A DNA stretch of 64,000 bases, taken from NCBI GenBank assembly GCA_905197955.1, contig CAJKAR010000025.1:1-64000 (forward strand), given 5' to 3'. The stretch comes from an uncultured Lentisphaeria bacterium. Lineage in GTDB: Bacteria; Verrucomicrobiota; Lentisphaeria; Victivallales; UBA1829. Under the pieces are notes generated by a model. The model saw only the letters and a program-made list of their open reading frames with translations, was not told the origin of the DNA and ran no database searches. The position numbers and the translations under genes are program-made. Positions 40,566-49,079 of this stretch are shown one piece after another (position 1 is the first letter of the stretch; each line of letters begins with the position of its first letter).

Positions 40566-43500
40566 TCAGTCGGTATACCCGACCGCGACATCAGAAACAC
40601 TCAAAAACGATTCTGTCGGCCAGTTCCACGAAAGCCCCCGCCAAAACACCGGAATGGTATGACGATGCCAGAGCTCAATCGTATTCTCCTCTCCCGCCTT
40701 TACCAGATCCGTAATGTTGATGATCGTTCGGTTTCCCCATGGGACAAAACCGCCCATGTTCCTGTTCCGGTCGTTCAGAACCACCGCTGCAATGTTGATC
40801 TCCGGCACGACAACACGAAGCCAGATGTTTTTTCCTTTCCATTCCGCAGGGATACGGAAGGTCCGCCGCAGAAAACGCCCATGGATTTTTCCCGGAATCT
40901 TTGCAGGAATCCCTGTCAGGAAATCCTTTTTAAGACAGGTCCAGCTGCCATTCAATGAATATTCCCCGTCGAACTTCATTTCGGGCTCCATCCAGATGCT
41001 GTCGCAAAGTCCAGCGGCAGGCGTCGTGCCGCCTGTGACTTTCACTGCCAGAAGATTCTCCCCATCGGGATTCAGAAGCTCCGTCACATCTGCACTCTGG
41101 GCTGCAAGCAGTTCCCGATGCTGCGCAGGGGCATCATAAAACCGGAAACGTCTGTTGTTCAGGTAAAACTCCGCCTGATCATGAATCGCCGTGTGAAGGA
41201 AATGAAACACAATCCTCCGTCCTTTCCAGCTTGGCGGAATCCGGAACGTTCTGCGGTAAAGAGCCGTTCCACGATAATTGGCTAATTCCGGGAAAAGAAT
41301 CTTCCAGGACCCGTTGGCGGAATTCTTCCAGGAAGAATCATCGAAATTGCTTTTGCGCCATGCATCGGTAGAGGAAATCCGATTTTCCCGATCCGAAGTA
41401 AACTTCCAGCGGTCGAAAGAGAGAACATCAGAAACCGGTTCCCGGAGATACGGCAGCTTGATTTCCGGTCCCTGTTTCCAGTATTTGACTTTCTCGCCCC
41501 ACCAGGTGACAAGAGCCTCCGAAACCGTCACCGGCCGGGCAACGGAAAAGATCCGGGTCTGGTATTTTTCAAACGCAACATCCGGCAAAGTTAAAGTTCC
41601 ATTGGAAAAGGTGAAATGAACCTCCTTCCCCGTCAGAGCATCCATTACTTTTGCCGGCCGGAAAGAAAGGGCACAGGAGAGCGTCGAACGTACTTGAAAC
41701 GGTTCGTTCTCCGCCATGTTGACAGCGATCAGCCAGTTTTCGAGTCCGTTTTTCGTGACGGCTTTCCGTACCCAGATGCGTTCCGAATCCGCATCGGAAG
41801 TTTTCCGTGCGCCGAGATCGGAAAGCATCTCTTCCAAAATCCGATTCCGTCCGCCGGGCAGCCATTTGCCCTGAACGTCGCGGGCATCGCGCCAGAAGGA
41901 AGCTCCAAGCGTAACGATCCGCCCCTTGCCGATTTTTCTTACGCCGACCGCCGGATTCCCCTGCTTCGACCAGACCGCGATTACTTCCGCATCCGGTGCC
42001 GTCTTCTCCAACAGGACCCCGCGCGCGGTCTGAATATTCTTCCAGTCGCGGGCACTGCCGTTTCCGTTCATCGTCTTTCCCGCCCAGCGTCGGAACAGGG
42101 AGGGAGAATCGGCGAAACGGATGGTTCCCTGCGCATTGAAAGCGGCGGTCCGGAAGCCGGAGAGTTCGGAAATCGGATAGACATTCTGCTCCAGATCGGT
42201 ATGCCGTCCTGTTTCCGGCAGGACAACGAACGTTCCGCCGTTCCGGACATATTCCCGGATCAGGTCGATTGTTTTGGAATTCATCACGTCGCTTCCGGCA
42301 TCAATAATCAGCGGATACGCGGACGCGATTCCGTTTTCGAGTTCCTGCTCGGTCATCATGGCGGCTTCGAAATGAGCGGACTGAATCTCGCCGCGGCCGA
42401 TATTCCAGTTCCACGGGGCAGAGGATCCGAGAAGGAAACTGTCGGTGGTCCCAAGAAGTCCGATTTTCGGCTGCTCCAGAAGATAGCGCCCAATCAGACG
42501 AATCAGCGACGCCCGTTTGGTCAGATGCCCCTTCTCCGATTCAAACTTCATATACTGTTCAATATCCATAAAAATCGAAGTCGCAGAACAGCCATGAAAA
42601 AAAAGAATTCCAAAATTACGGTCAAAACGATCCGTCGTCGTTACCGGTCCGCTGGGCTCACCGATAAAATAGAAGCCGTACTGCTGTCCGCGATCCGGAA
42701 GCGCCGGATAGAAAAAACCATCCGTGGAAGTGCTCTGCATCGCGATGCCCTGCTCGCCGAAAAACGGAGCGAGCGCCGTCATGATCGGAGTATCCGCTCC
42801 GGAAAGCGACATCGGACGGTTCCGGTCGATCGCACGGGCCGTGGAAAACATTGCACGATTTCTCTCCACAATCCGATCCGTCTGAAAACGCAGAGAATCC
42901 ACATAGCGGGCATTGATGTGCGCCTCCGGATAAGGATAGTTCCGCGCAGGAAGTTCCGAGAGACAAATCGGTCCGTGAATTCTTCCATCGCTGCGTCCAT
43001 CCGGAGTCTGGATCACGATGACATCGCTTCCATCCCCTTTCAGAGTTCCGGCAGGAAGCTGGAATCCTAGTTGTTTCGTCGCAGTAGAATAGGCGGGTTC
43101 CGTCTGAAATTTTCTTCCGTTGATCCAGGCGGTCAACCGGTTTGCATCATAAGTGTGAACCGCAGCCTTCAGATAAAGAACTCTGTTTTTCCGCTCCAGA
43201 ACCCAGGAACTTTTCGGGAGAGTGAGCTTGTAATAGCCGGATCCGCTGTCAATGAAGTTGCATCGATGCGAAGGAGCCATCGTAACAGGAACCCATGCGG
43301 TACCATCATCCGGCGGAGGAAGTTCCCGGCAGTTTTTCGGGGTCTTCCTCCAGAGCCAGGTACGATCGCTCAGCAGCAGACGATCCTTTTCCCAATCCCC
43401 GCCGATCAGATCCATCAGCTGGACAGGTTTGACCTCGTTCCATGATCGGAAGGCATTCGGATTTCCGGTCCACCGCAGAGACAGTTCCCGTAGAGTGTAA

Positions 43501-44477
43501 TGCTGTTTCAGCCATTCGATCTGAGCTTGAAGTCCCTCTTCCGATGCATCCCAGAGCACGCCGAACATCCCCATGCTGAGCTGATCGCCAATCGGTTTCC
43601 CGCAGTAGAGCTGCCAGCCTCCGAGCGCAGGATGGTTCACATAATGTTCCATCACCTGCTTCTGGAACGCAAGAACAGGAGATGTCTCCGGCGGAAATCC
43701 GGGACCGTCATTGTCAAAGAATATGCCGTCCACCCCCGGAATCCAGTTGGTAACGATTGTGGATCTCTGCGGTTTCGCGGTCTTTTCCGGATTCCGGTTA
43801 AAAATCCAGAGCGGCAGCTTTCCGCCGAACGTGGGACAAAGCGTCAGAATTCCATCAGCTTTCCGAGCCTCCTCCAATTCATAATCAAACGGCAGAAACG
43901 GGATCAATCCCGGCCCTTTCGTCTCAGCAATGGAAAGTCCATGTGTCACAAATCCCTCTATTCCGAATTTTTTGGCAAACGGCCAGTGCTTTTCCAAACC
44001 AAGACCGAGCAGGGAACGCATCGGCGATTTGTAGAACTTCAGAGCCCGCAGATCGTAATAATCCAGATATCCGGGATAAGGACGAACAGATGGAAACTTC
44101 AGATCCGTTTGCTGCAACTGTGTTTCCAGCGTCTTAGAGGAATCCGCATCAAGCACAACCACGACATTCCCCCGCCGCCCGACAACCGCACAGCGTCCGG
44201 AAGCAAACCGGAAAGCCGGAATTTTTCCGGACGGCACAGCAAGCTCGATCCGCTCCGCCGAAAGCGCCCCGAGTCCTGCAAGATCCCGATTCAATTTCGC
44301 AAAAAGAATATCGGCTTTTTCCGGCGATTCGCAGAGGAATTCCGCCTGATTTGTTCCGAATGATGCCTGAACTGTTCCATATCCCCGCAATCTGACGGTC
44401 TCCGCGGCAAGCGGCGCCGTCCAAAGCGCACATGCTGTTCCAAGAATCAGAAACCAGCGTTTTTTTAGTATTTTCAT
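40566..44477 (-). CDS. very large secreted glycoside hydrolase-like protein (cassette C)
   Basis: A 1303-residue exported protein with a signal peptide ending APLAAE. The N-terminal half seems to hold a TIM barrel (YPGYLDYYDLRALKF, GVDGIFFDNDGPGF, NHPALGGWQLYCGKPIGDQ), though I cannot place both catalytic acids. The middle has a glutamine amidotransferase-like fold as in GH42 trimerisation domains (PLIIDAGSDVMNSKTIDLIR, GGTFVVLPETGRH). The last 330 residues contain two jelly-roll domains of GH2 type (FDDSSWKN with YRGTALYRRTFRIP, and FLRRTFRIPAEWKGKNIW). This build is typical of beta-galactosidase-like enzymes. GGAGAG before the ATG at 44477 fixes the start; a signal peptide follows. Confidence 0.82.
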   Translation of the reverse strand: MKILKKRWFLILGTACALWTAPLAAETVRLRGYGTVQASFGTNQAEFLCESPEKADILFAKLNRDLAGLGALSAERIELAVPSGKIPAFRFASGRCAVVGRRGNVVVVLDADSSKTLETQLQQTDLKFPSVRPYPGYLDYYDLRALKFYKSPMRSLLGLGLEKHWPFAKKFGIEGFVTHGLSIAETKGPGLIPFLPFDYELEEARKADGILTLCPTFGGKLPLWIFNRNPEKTAKPQRSTIVTNWIPGVDGIFFDNDGPGFPPETSPVLAFQKQVMEHYVNHPALGGWQLYCGKPIGDQLSMGMFGVLWDASEEGLQAQIEWLKQHYTLRELSLRWTGNPNAFRSWNEVKPVQLMDLIGGDWEKDRLLLSDRTWLWRKTPKNCRELPPPDDGTAWVPVTMAPSHRCNFIDSGSGYYKLTLPKSSWVLERKNRVLYLKAAVHTYDANRLTAWINGRKFQTEPAYSTATKQLGFQLPAGTLKGDGSDVIVIQTPDGRSDGRIHGPICLSELPARNYPYPEAHINARYVDSLRFQTDRIVERNRAMFSTARAIDRNRPMSLSGADTPIMTALAPFFGEQGIAMQSTSTDGFFYPALPDRGQQYGFYFIGEPSGPVTTTDRFDRNFGILFFHGCSATSIFMDIEQYMKFESEKGHLTKRASLIRLIGRYLLEQPKIGLLGTTDSFLLGSSAPWNWNIGRGEIQSAHFEAAMMTEQELENGIASAYPLIIDAGSDVMNSKTIDLIREYVRNGGTFVVLPETGRHTDLEQNVYPISELSGFRTAAFNAQGTIRFADSPSLFRRWAGKTMNGNGSARDWKNIQTARGVLLEKTAPDAEVIAVWSKQGNPAVGVRKIGKGRIVTLGASFWRDARDVQGKWLPGGRNRILEEMLSDLGARKTSDADSERIWVRKAVTKNGLENWLIAVNMAENEPFQVRSTLSCALSFRPAKVMDALTGKEVHFTFSNGTLTLPDVAFEKYQTRIFSVARPVTVSEALVTWWGEKVKYWKQGPEIKLPYLREPVSDVLSFDRWKFTSDRENRISSTDAWRKSNFDDSSWKNSANGSWKILFPELANYRGTALYRRTFRIPPSWKGRRIVFHFLHTAIHDQAEFYLNNRRFRFYDAPAQHRELLAAQSADVTELLNPDGENLLAVKVTGGTTPAAGLCDSIWMEPEMKFDGEYSLNGSWTCLKKDFLTGIPAKIPGKIHGRFLRRTFRIPAEWKGKNIWLRVVVPEINIAAVVLNDRNRNMGGFVPWGNRTIINITDLVKAGEENTIELWHRHTIPVFWRGLSWNWPTESFLSVSDVAVGYTD

Positions 44478-44497
44478 TTGTTTCTCTCCAGATATAA

Positions 44498-45301
44498 TTA
44501 TTTTTCGCAATAAAAAAAGCTGCCATTGGAATAATTGGAAGCATTGGGCAGTTCCGCCCCGGAATACCAGGTACCCTTGGATTCAAAGAACTTTCCGTTC
44601 CCGGTGTGGCCGTCTGCAAAAAGGACATTTGCACGCAGAAGATGGGCAAAACGGACCTTCTCCCCGGCATTGTTCTGACGGGTGTTCGCCCAGACATAGT
44701 AGGACATATCCATGGTAAGAAACAATTTCGAAGGAGAGTGCCATTTCTCCGATTTATTCCCGAACGGACGCCCCTGTCCATAAATGGGACCTTGACTGCC
44801 GGACATGGTATTATGCCCGTTGGCTCCGTAACTGGAAAATTCCTCTCCATCGCCGGAATATCCGGGATTCAGCATCTTCTCATTGGAAGGACAGCCAAAA
44901 ATGCCGAACCGTTTTTCTGCCACTCCCAGTCCCGGGGTCCAGCGCAGTTTTTTGTCGATCCCCATGTGCTTGGCCAGCTGATAGGTCCACGGCATTGATC
45001 CGGCTCCGTCGCCGAGATCATCCTGCACCAGCATCATCCAGCCATCGGAAGTCGATAAATACATCATAAATGCCGTCCCCTGCTGACGAAGATGATTGAG
45101 ACAGGAAACACTCCTTCCTTTCTCCCTTGCACTGTGCAGCGCAGGCAGGAGAAGTGATGCTAAAATTGCTATAATTGCAATCACAACAAGAAGTTCTATC
45201 AAAGTAAAATTTCGTTTTCTCATCAGATCCGATACATCCTCCGTTTCTCTTTGCTTCATAACAGTTTCTCCTTGCTTCATGACAGTTTCTCCTTGCTTCA
45301 T
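44498..45301 (-). CDS. pseudopilin-like protein with repeated start region (cassette C)
   Basis: A 267-residue protein. The prepilin signal is MRKRN followed by FTLIELLVVIAIIAIL, with a helix (LHSAREKGRSVSCLNHLR) after it. The H-X9-DG motif is HLLRANVLFADG. The start is uncertain. Three in-frame ATG codons (45301, 45280, 45259) each have the same GGAGAAACTGT site upstream, because a 21-bp repeat duplicates the whole initiation region and encodes MKQGETV repeats ahead of the leader. The longest is given; its ATGA overlaps the stop of the regulator gene. The normal leader would begin at the Met of MRKRN, whose own ribosome-binding site is poorly spaced. Confidence 0.85.
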   Translation of the reverse strand: MKQGETVMKQGETVMKQRETEDVSDLMRKRNFTLIELLVVIAIIAILASLLLPALHSAREKGRSVSCLNHLRQQGTAFMMYLSTSDGWMMLVQDDLGDGAGSMPWTYQLAKHMGIDKKLRWTPGLGVAEKRFGIFGCPSNEKMLNPGYSGDGEEFSSYGANGHNTMSGSQGPIYGQGRPFGNKSEKWHSPSKLFLTMDMSYYVWANTRQNNAGEKVRFAHLLRANVLFADGHTGNGKFFESKGTWYSGAELPNASNYSNGSFFYCEK

Positions 45302-45315
45302 GACAGTTTCTCCTT
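45243..45315 (-). repeat. 21-bp tandem repeat carrying a ribosome-binding site and ATG
   Basis: Units lie at 45243-45263, 45264-45284 and 45285-45305, with a 10-base partial unit to 45315. Units two and three are identical; unit one differs at two positions. Each contains a GGAGA site and an ATG seven bases later. 21 bases is seven codons, so the frame is kept. Confidence 0.9.
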
Positions 45316-46449
45316 TTCTGATTCCGCTATTGATTTTGTGGTATTGCGCTGGAAAATGGTACTTTTGATTCTGATTTTTTCACAGCCGGAAACTGGTTTC
45401 GGCTCAAAAATTCGTTTCTTAAGCAGTTCAAATGCGGCATAACCAAGATTGATCTGAGAAAGGTGAACGGTTGTAAGATTATGCAGAACAGCAAATTCAA
45501 GATTATCGGCACCGATCAGAGAAAAATCGCGCGGCACGGACAACCCGAGACTCTCCGAAGCATCAAGAATCCGCTCCGCAATAATGTCGTTTGTCGCAAT
45601 GATCGCGGAATATTTTCCTGCAATCTGAGGAAGAACGCGGAGAATGGAATCATCGGTATCATCACGTTCAAAATAGAATTCGAACAGGTCTGGTTCAGCC
45701 ATGCCGCGCCGTCGGAACTCGCTTTTCGCACCTTCCGTCCGAGCAACAGACCACTTCTTCTTAGGGAAATAGAAGATGGCAACTCTGCTGTGCCCGAGCT
45801 GCGCCAGATGTTCTGCCTGAAGACGACCGATCTCTTCCTGATCGAAATCCACGCTGTCAACCCCCTCAGCCTCCGGAGCGAATGAAACAATCGGAATTCC
45901 CCGGGCTCGGATTTTTCTCAAGAACTCCTCCCCCTCCGGCAGAGACTCCATATAAAGAATCGCATCGATCGGTTCGGAATCCATAAGTTCCAGAATTTTT
46001 TCACAGCTTTTGAATCTCCAGTAGTTCATAAAAACCAGTTGCCCGCCCTGCTCATTAAGCACCGGTTCAATGCTGTTGGCCAGCTGAATTGGAGGATTCA
46101 GAATATGCCTTGGATTATTTTCATTCAAATTTGCAATAATGGCAAATCGCTTTCCTTTCAGGGAGGCGGGCAGAGGAGGAACCGAACGCAATCTCACTCC
46201 TTCCCGGGGAATGGCTTCCAGAATTCCCTCATTCTTCAAATCATCAAGTGTACTGCGAATGACACTCAGCGGAATATTGTATTGCTTACTGAGGATCCGA
46301 ATGCCAGGAAGCGGCATCCCAGGCGAAGTCTTATTGGCATGAATATCGGAAATGATCCGCTCGTGACACAGTTTCTGCATCGCAAGGACTTCCGGCGCTG
46401 TCAGACGCCGTTTCCGTTCTTTTTTCTTTTCAGCAGTCATTCGGATCAT
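45298..46449 (-). CDS. GntR-type winged-helix regulator with LacI-like effector domain (cassette C)
   Basis: A 383-residue regulator. Residues 18-88 resemble a GntR winged helix (LCHERIISDIHANKTSPGMP, SVIRSTLDDLKNEGILEAIP, REGVRLR). The rest is a LacI-like sugar-binding fold, with QLVFMNYWRFKSCEKILELM, HLAQLGHSRVAIFYFPKKKW and SLIGADNLEFAVLHNLTTVH. It has the same build as the cassette A regulator. It overlaps the start of the pseudopilin gene by four bases. A strong promoter lies 33 bases before the start. Confidence 0.9.
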   Translation of the reverse strand: MIRMTAEKKKERKRRLTAPEVLAMQKLCHERIISDIHANKTSPGMPLPGIRILSKQYNIPLSVIRSTLDDLKNEGILEAIPREGVRLRSVPPLPASLKGKRFAIIANLNENNPRHILNPPIQLANSIEPVLNEQGGQLVFMNYWRFKSCEKILELMDSEPIDAILYMESLPEGEEFLRKIRARGIPIVSFAPEAEGVDSVDFDQEEIGRLQAEHLAQLGHSRVAIFYFPKKKWSVARTEGAKSEFRRRGMAEPDLFEFYFERDDTDDSILRVLPQIAGKYSAIIATNDIIAERILDASESLGLSVPRDFSLIGADNLEFAVLHNLTTVHLSQINLGYAAFELLKKRIFEPKPVSGCEKIRIKSTIFQRNTTKSIAESEKEKLS

Positions 46450-46481
46450 AGTCAGATTCCCCTGGAATTATCTGTGCATAT

Positions 46482-46510
46482 ATTATACTTCATTTTCAAA
46501 AAAAAGTCAA
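46482..46510 (-). promoter_or_regulatory. promoter of cassette C
   Basis: On the minus strand TTGACT (46510-46505) and a perfect TATAAT (46487-46482) are 17 bases apart. Confidence 0.85.
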
Positions 46511-46637
46511 GAGGTCATTTCTCAAAAAGAACTGGCACATGGAAAAGGAAGATGTCGGAAGTTCCACATTTCCTATTCGTTTTTCTCTTTTGTCTCCTGA
46601 AACAGAGAAAATAATCAAAGAATTTTTTATCCTGAAC

Positions 46638-46665
46638 TTGAAAAACAACTTTTATCGTGTATTTT
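46638..46665 (+). promoter_or_regulatory. promoter of tRNA-Glu
   Basis: TTGAAA (46638-46643) and TATTTT (46660-46665) are 16 bases apart, with GTG directly before the -10 and the tRNA 20 bases downstream. Confidence 0.6.
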
Positions 46666-46685
46666 ATATGACACTTAAGCGATAA

Positions 46686-46761
46686 GCCCCTATCGTCTAG
46701 AGGCCTAGGACACCAGGTTTTCATCCTGGCGACACGGGTTCGAATCCCGTTGGGGGTGCCA
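46686..46761 (+). tRNA. tRNA-Glu (anticodon TTC)
   Basis: A full cloverleaf of 76 bases: acceptor GCCCCTA with TGGGGGT, D arm GTCTAGAGGCCTAGGAC, anticodon arm CCAGG-TTTTCAT-CCTGG, T arm ACGGGTTCGAATCCCGT and an encoded CCA. The anticodon is TTC. The body closely follows bacterial tRNA-Glu. Confidence 0.96.
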
Positions 46762-46846
46762 CTTTTCTCCTTTTCCTAATCAACGCTTTCCCAGAATCGG
46801 ATCACATGGATACTCTTGAAATAGCGGAAAGTTTGTTGGTGTTTTC

Positions 46847-46878
46847 AAAAAAAAACTTCCTGCGTTATACAGGAAGTT
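46847..46878 (-). terminator. terminator of the helicase gene
   Basis: AACTTCCTG (46854-46862) pairs with CAGGAAGTT (46870-46878), followed on the minus strand by at least seven T. Confidence 0.92.
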
Positions 46879-46891
46879 GATTCGTTCTTTT

Positions 46892-48721
46892 TTATTTGTC
46901 CTTGCGCCGGCCACTTCGCCGGAAGGAGAATTCTCCACCGGATTTACTGCGGAATTTCTTCCGGTCCGGCGTATGCGGTTCCAAATGATGACGTTCCTCT
47001 CCACTCAGTTCCCGGTGCAGGTTCTCAAGGAAACCATCCCGGAAACTGCGGGAAGGACGCTTCTCCCCGGAGGCATGATCCCGATGACGGGAAAATTTGC
47101 GGCCGCGTTTCGGAATCGCCTCAAAATTGGGCAATCCTTCCTCTTCCGGCACTAACACAAATTCCGGAGTCATACCGTGGAACGAATCCAGAATCCGTTT
47201 GGCATCTTCAGGATTCGCATTGAGATAGGTACAGTCATTTTTCAAGTCGATTCGGCCAAGACGGGATCCTTTGATTCTGGTTCTGTCAAAAATCATTTCC
47301 AGAAGCTGAGGCACGGTCAGGCCATCGTCCCGTCCGGCGGAAATGCGAATCCGGGCATGTCCCTTCTTGTCGGGATTCTCCCGACGGGTCTTCCGATTCA
47401 GATCCACATAACTTTCCGGAAGAAGCTCATTCCGGAAGCGCATCCGAAGCATCGCTGCAAGAATTTCCGCAGGATGATCGACCAGAGTCAGAAGCTCTTC
47501 CGCAAATCCCAGATAGGGACAATGATCCCGCTCATCAATCATCTTCCGCACGGCTTCCGAAAAACGCTGCTTCTTTGCCTCCAGCACCTCTTCGATGCCG
47601 GGAAGATCTTTCTTCCGGATCTCCGCCCGGATCTCACGACGGATGCGACTTATCTTTCCGAATTCGGAAGGGGTGACAAATGTAATCGCGGTACCTTTCT
47701 TGCCGGCCCGTCCGGTTCTTCCGATCCGATGAACATAGGCTTCTGTACTCTGCGGAATCGAATAATTGATGACGTGAGTCAGATCATTGACGTCAATTCC
47801 GCGGGCGGCGACATCGGTTGCAATCAGAAGCCGGAAACGCCGCGCCTTGAAATTGTTGATCACACGAGTCCGCTGCGTCTGGGCGATATCGCCATGAAGA
47901 GCATCAACGGCATAACCGCGGGCAATGAGACTGTCGGTCAGCTCATCGACATCGTTTTTGGTCTTGCAGAAAACCATGCCGTATAAATCCGGCTCCATAT
48001 CGAGGATTCGGGAGAGCGCTTCGAGCTTGTCTTCACGCCGAACCTCGTAAAAGATCTGTTCCGTGAGATCGGTACTGACGGATTCCGTTTTCGTGCGGAT
48101 AATCTCATAATCTGGCCGCATGAACTGTTCCGCAATCGAGAGGATCTCCTCCGGCATTGTGGCGGAAAACATCAGCATCCGCTTCTCCGCAGGCGTTGCG
48201 GAAAGAATCTTCCGGATGTCATCCAGGAAGCCCATGTCAAGCATCTCATCGGCCTCGTCAAGCACCGCGAACTTGAGCTGATCGAAGTTCAGTTTTTTGC
48301 GCTCCATGAGGTCAATCACGCGGCCGGGAGTCCCGATGACAATATCGATCCCGTCGCGCAGCCGGTCCAGCTGGACAAGAATATTCTGTCCCCCATAGAA
48401 CGGAGCGATCCGCAGACGCGCCGTCCCCTGCAGAGAATTGAGTTCCTCCGCAATCTGAATCCCCAGTTCCCGTGTCGGAGAAAGAATCAATGCCTGCGGA
48501 TTGCCGTCGCCACGGGAAATGGTGTCTATGATGGGGATCCCGAACGCCGCCGTTTTACCGGTCCCAGTCTGTGCCTGTCCGATCACATCCTTCTCCCCTT
48601 TCAGCAGGAGCGGAATCGTCAATTCCTGAATGGGAGAGGGAGATTCAAATCCCTTTTTCTGAAGAGCCGCAATCACACATTCCGAAACGCCGAGATTTCT
48701 GAAACTTTCAAGATTATTCAT
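46892..48721 (-). CDS. deaD: DEAD-box RNA helicase, DeaD/CsdA type
   Basis: A 609-residue ATP-dependent helicase that remodels RNA in ribosome assembly, mRNA decay and cold adaptation. The core has the Q motif (GFESPSPIQELTIP), Walker A AQTGTGKT with Lys56, PTREL, TPGR, DEAD (FAVLDEADEML), SAT (FSATMP), DVAARGID and HRIGRTGR. Residues about 455-530 form a DbpA-type RNA-binding domain (ARIRISAGRDDGLTVPQLLE). The tail is rich in Arg, Lys and His, as usual for CsdA. AAGGTATT precedes the ATG. A leader of about 200 bases with several hairpins lies upstream. Confidence 0.96.
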   Translation of the reverse strand: MNNLESFRNLGVSECVIAALQKKGFESPSPIQELTIPLLLKGEKDVIGQAQTGTGKTAAFGIPIIDTISRGDGNPQALILSPTRELGIQIAEELNSLQGTARLRIAPFYGGQNILVQLDRLRDGIDIVIGTPGRVIDLMERKKLNFDQLKFAVLDEADEMLDMGFLDDIRKILSATPAEKRMLMFSATMPEEILSIAEQFMRPDYEIIRTKTESVSTDLTEQIFYEVRREDKLEALSRILDMEPDLYGMVFCKTKNDVDELTDSLIARGYAVDALHGDIAQTQRTRVINNFKARRFRLLIATDVAARGIDVNDLTHVINYSIPQSTEAYVHRIGRTGRAGKKGTAITFVTPSEFGKISRIRREIRAEIRKKDLPGIEEVLEAKKQRFSEAVRKMIDERDHCPYLGFAEELLTLVDHPAEILAAMLRMRFRNELLPESYVDLNRKTRRENPDKKGHARIRISAGRDDGLTVPQLLEMIFDRTRIKGSRLGRIDLKNDCTYLNANPEDAKRILDSFHGMTPEFVLVPEEEGLPNFEAIPKRGRKFSRHRDHASGEKRPSRSFRDGFLENLHRELSGEERHHLEPHTPDRKKFRSKSGGEFSFRRSGRRKDK

Positions 48722-48770
48722 GAATACCTTATCACCAGTGCCGTATTCCCCATCCGTTTTAACAGGCTCC

Positions 48771-48922
48771 GCGGCAGCCGCTTGAAAAACAGCGGGACCC
48801 CTTCGGCCTCCGGATCACGGAATATTCAGATCCAGTATCTCCGTCCGGCAGATGGTTGACGGAGAAAACAAGTCCGCCGTACCGGATGCACGGCGCTTCA
48901 ACCGGAGCGTTGTCATCAACGC
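48771..48922 (-). ncRNA. hairpin-rich 5' leader of the helicase mRNA
   Basis: Five perfect short hairpins follow one another in the transcribed leader: 48907-48922 (GCGTTG stem), 48875-48895 (CGCCGT), 48839-48864 (CTCCGTC), 48812-48833 (GGATC) and 48771-48781 (GCGG). They leave little unpaired sequence over 150 bases. deaD/csdA mRNAs of other bacteria have long regulated leaders, so this is a candidate cis-acting element, possibly a target of the helicase itself or a temperature sensor. A 60-codon open frame (48941-48759) covers the same region, starts inside the -10 box and is probably not a gene. Confidence 0.5.
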
Positions 48923-48932
48923 CTGAACCTAT

Positions 48933-48960
48933 ACTATACACCGGAAATAAAAAATAACAA
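48933..48960 (-). promoter_or_regulatory. promoter of the helicase gene
   Basis: On the minus strand TTGTTA (48960-48955) and TATAGT (48938-48933) are 16 bases apart, with CCGGTG directly before the -10. The same 15-base stretch occurs at the znu promoter (51773-51787). Confidence 0.6.
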
Positions 48961-48963
48961 ACA

Positions 48964-49003
48964 CGGGATCCCCCATCCCTTTTCAGAAAAGCAAAGGGAA
49001 TCC
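48964..49003 (-). terminator. terminator of the ArnT-like gene
   Basis: GGGAT (48964-48968) pairs with ATCCC (48999-49003) and, after a bulge, TCCCTTT (48975-48981) pairs with AAAGGGA (48992-48998). On the minus strand T-rich sequence follows, which is also the -35 region of the helicase promoter. Confidence 0.6.
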
Positions 49004-49079
49004 CGGAAGATCAACCACCATGCATGGTTCCTTCCCGGATTCCCCGTTTTCCCCCTCTCCCATTGGATCTATCCGAGTT

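Noticed and set aside
48759..48941. 60-codon frame upstream of the helicase
   Set aside because: Its ATG lies inside the likely -10 box, and the region is better explained as a chain of hairpins in the leader. A leader peptide cannot be fully excluded.
46892..49079. Second long plus-strand frame (47177-47986) under the helicase
   Set aside because: It is the complement of conserved helicase motifs and has no translation signals.
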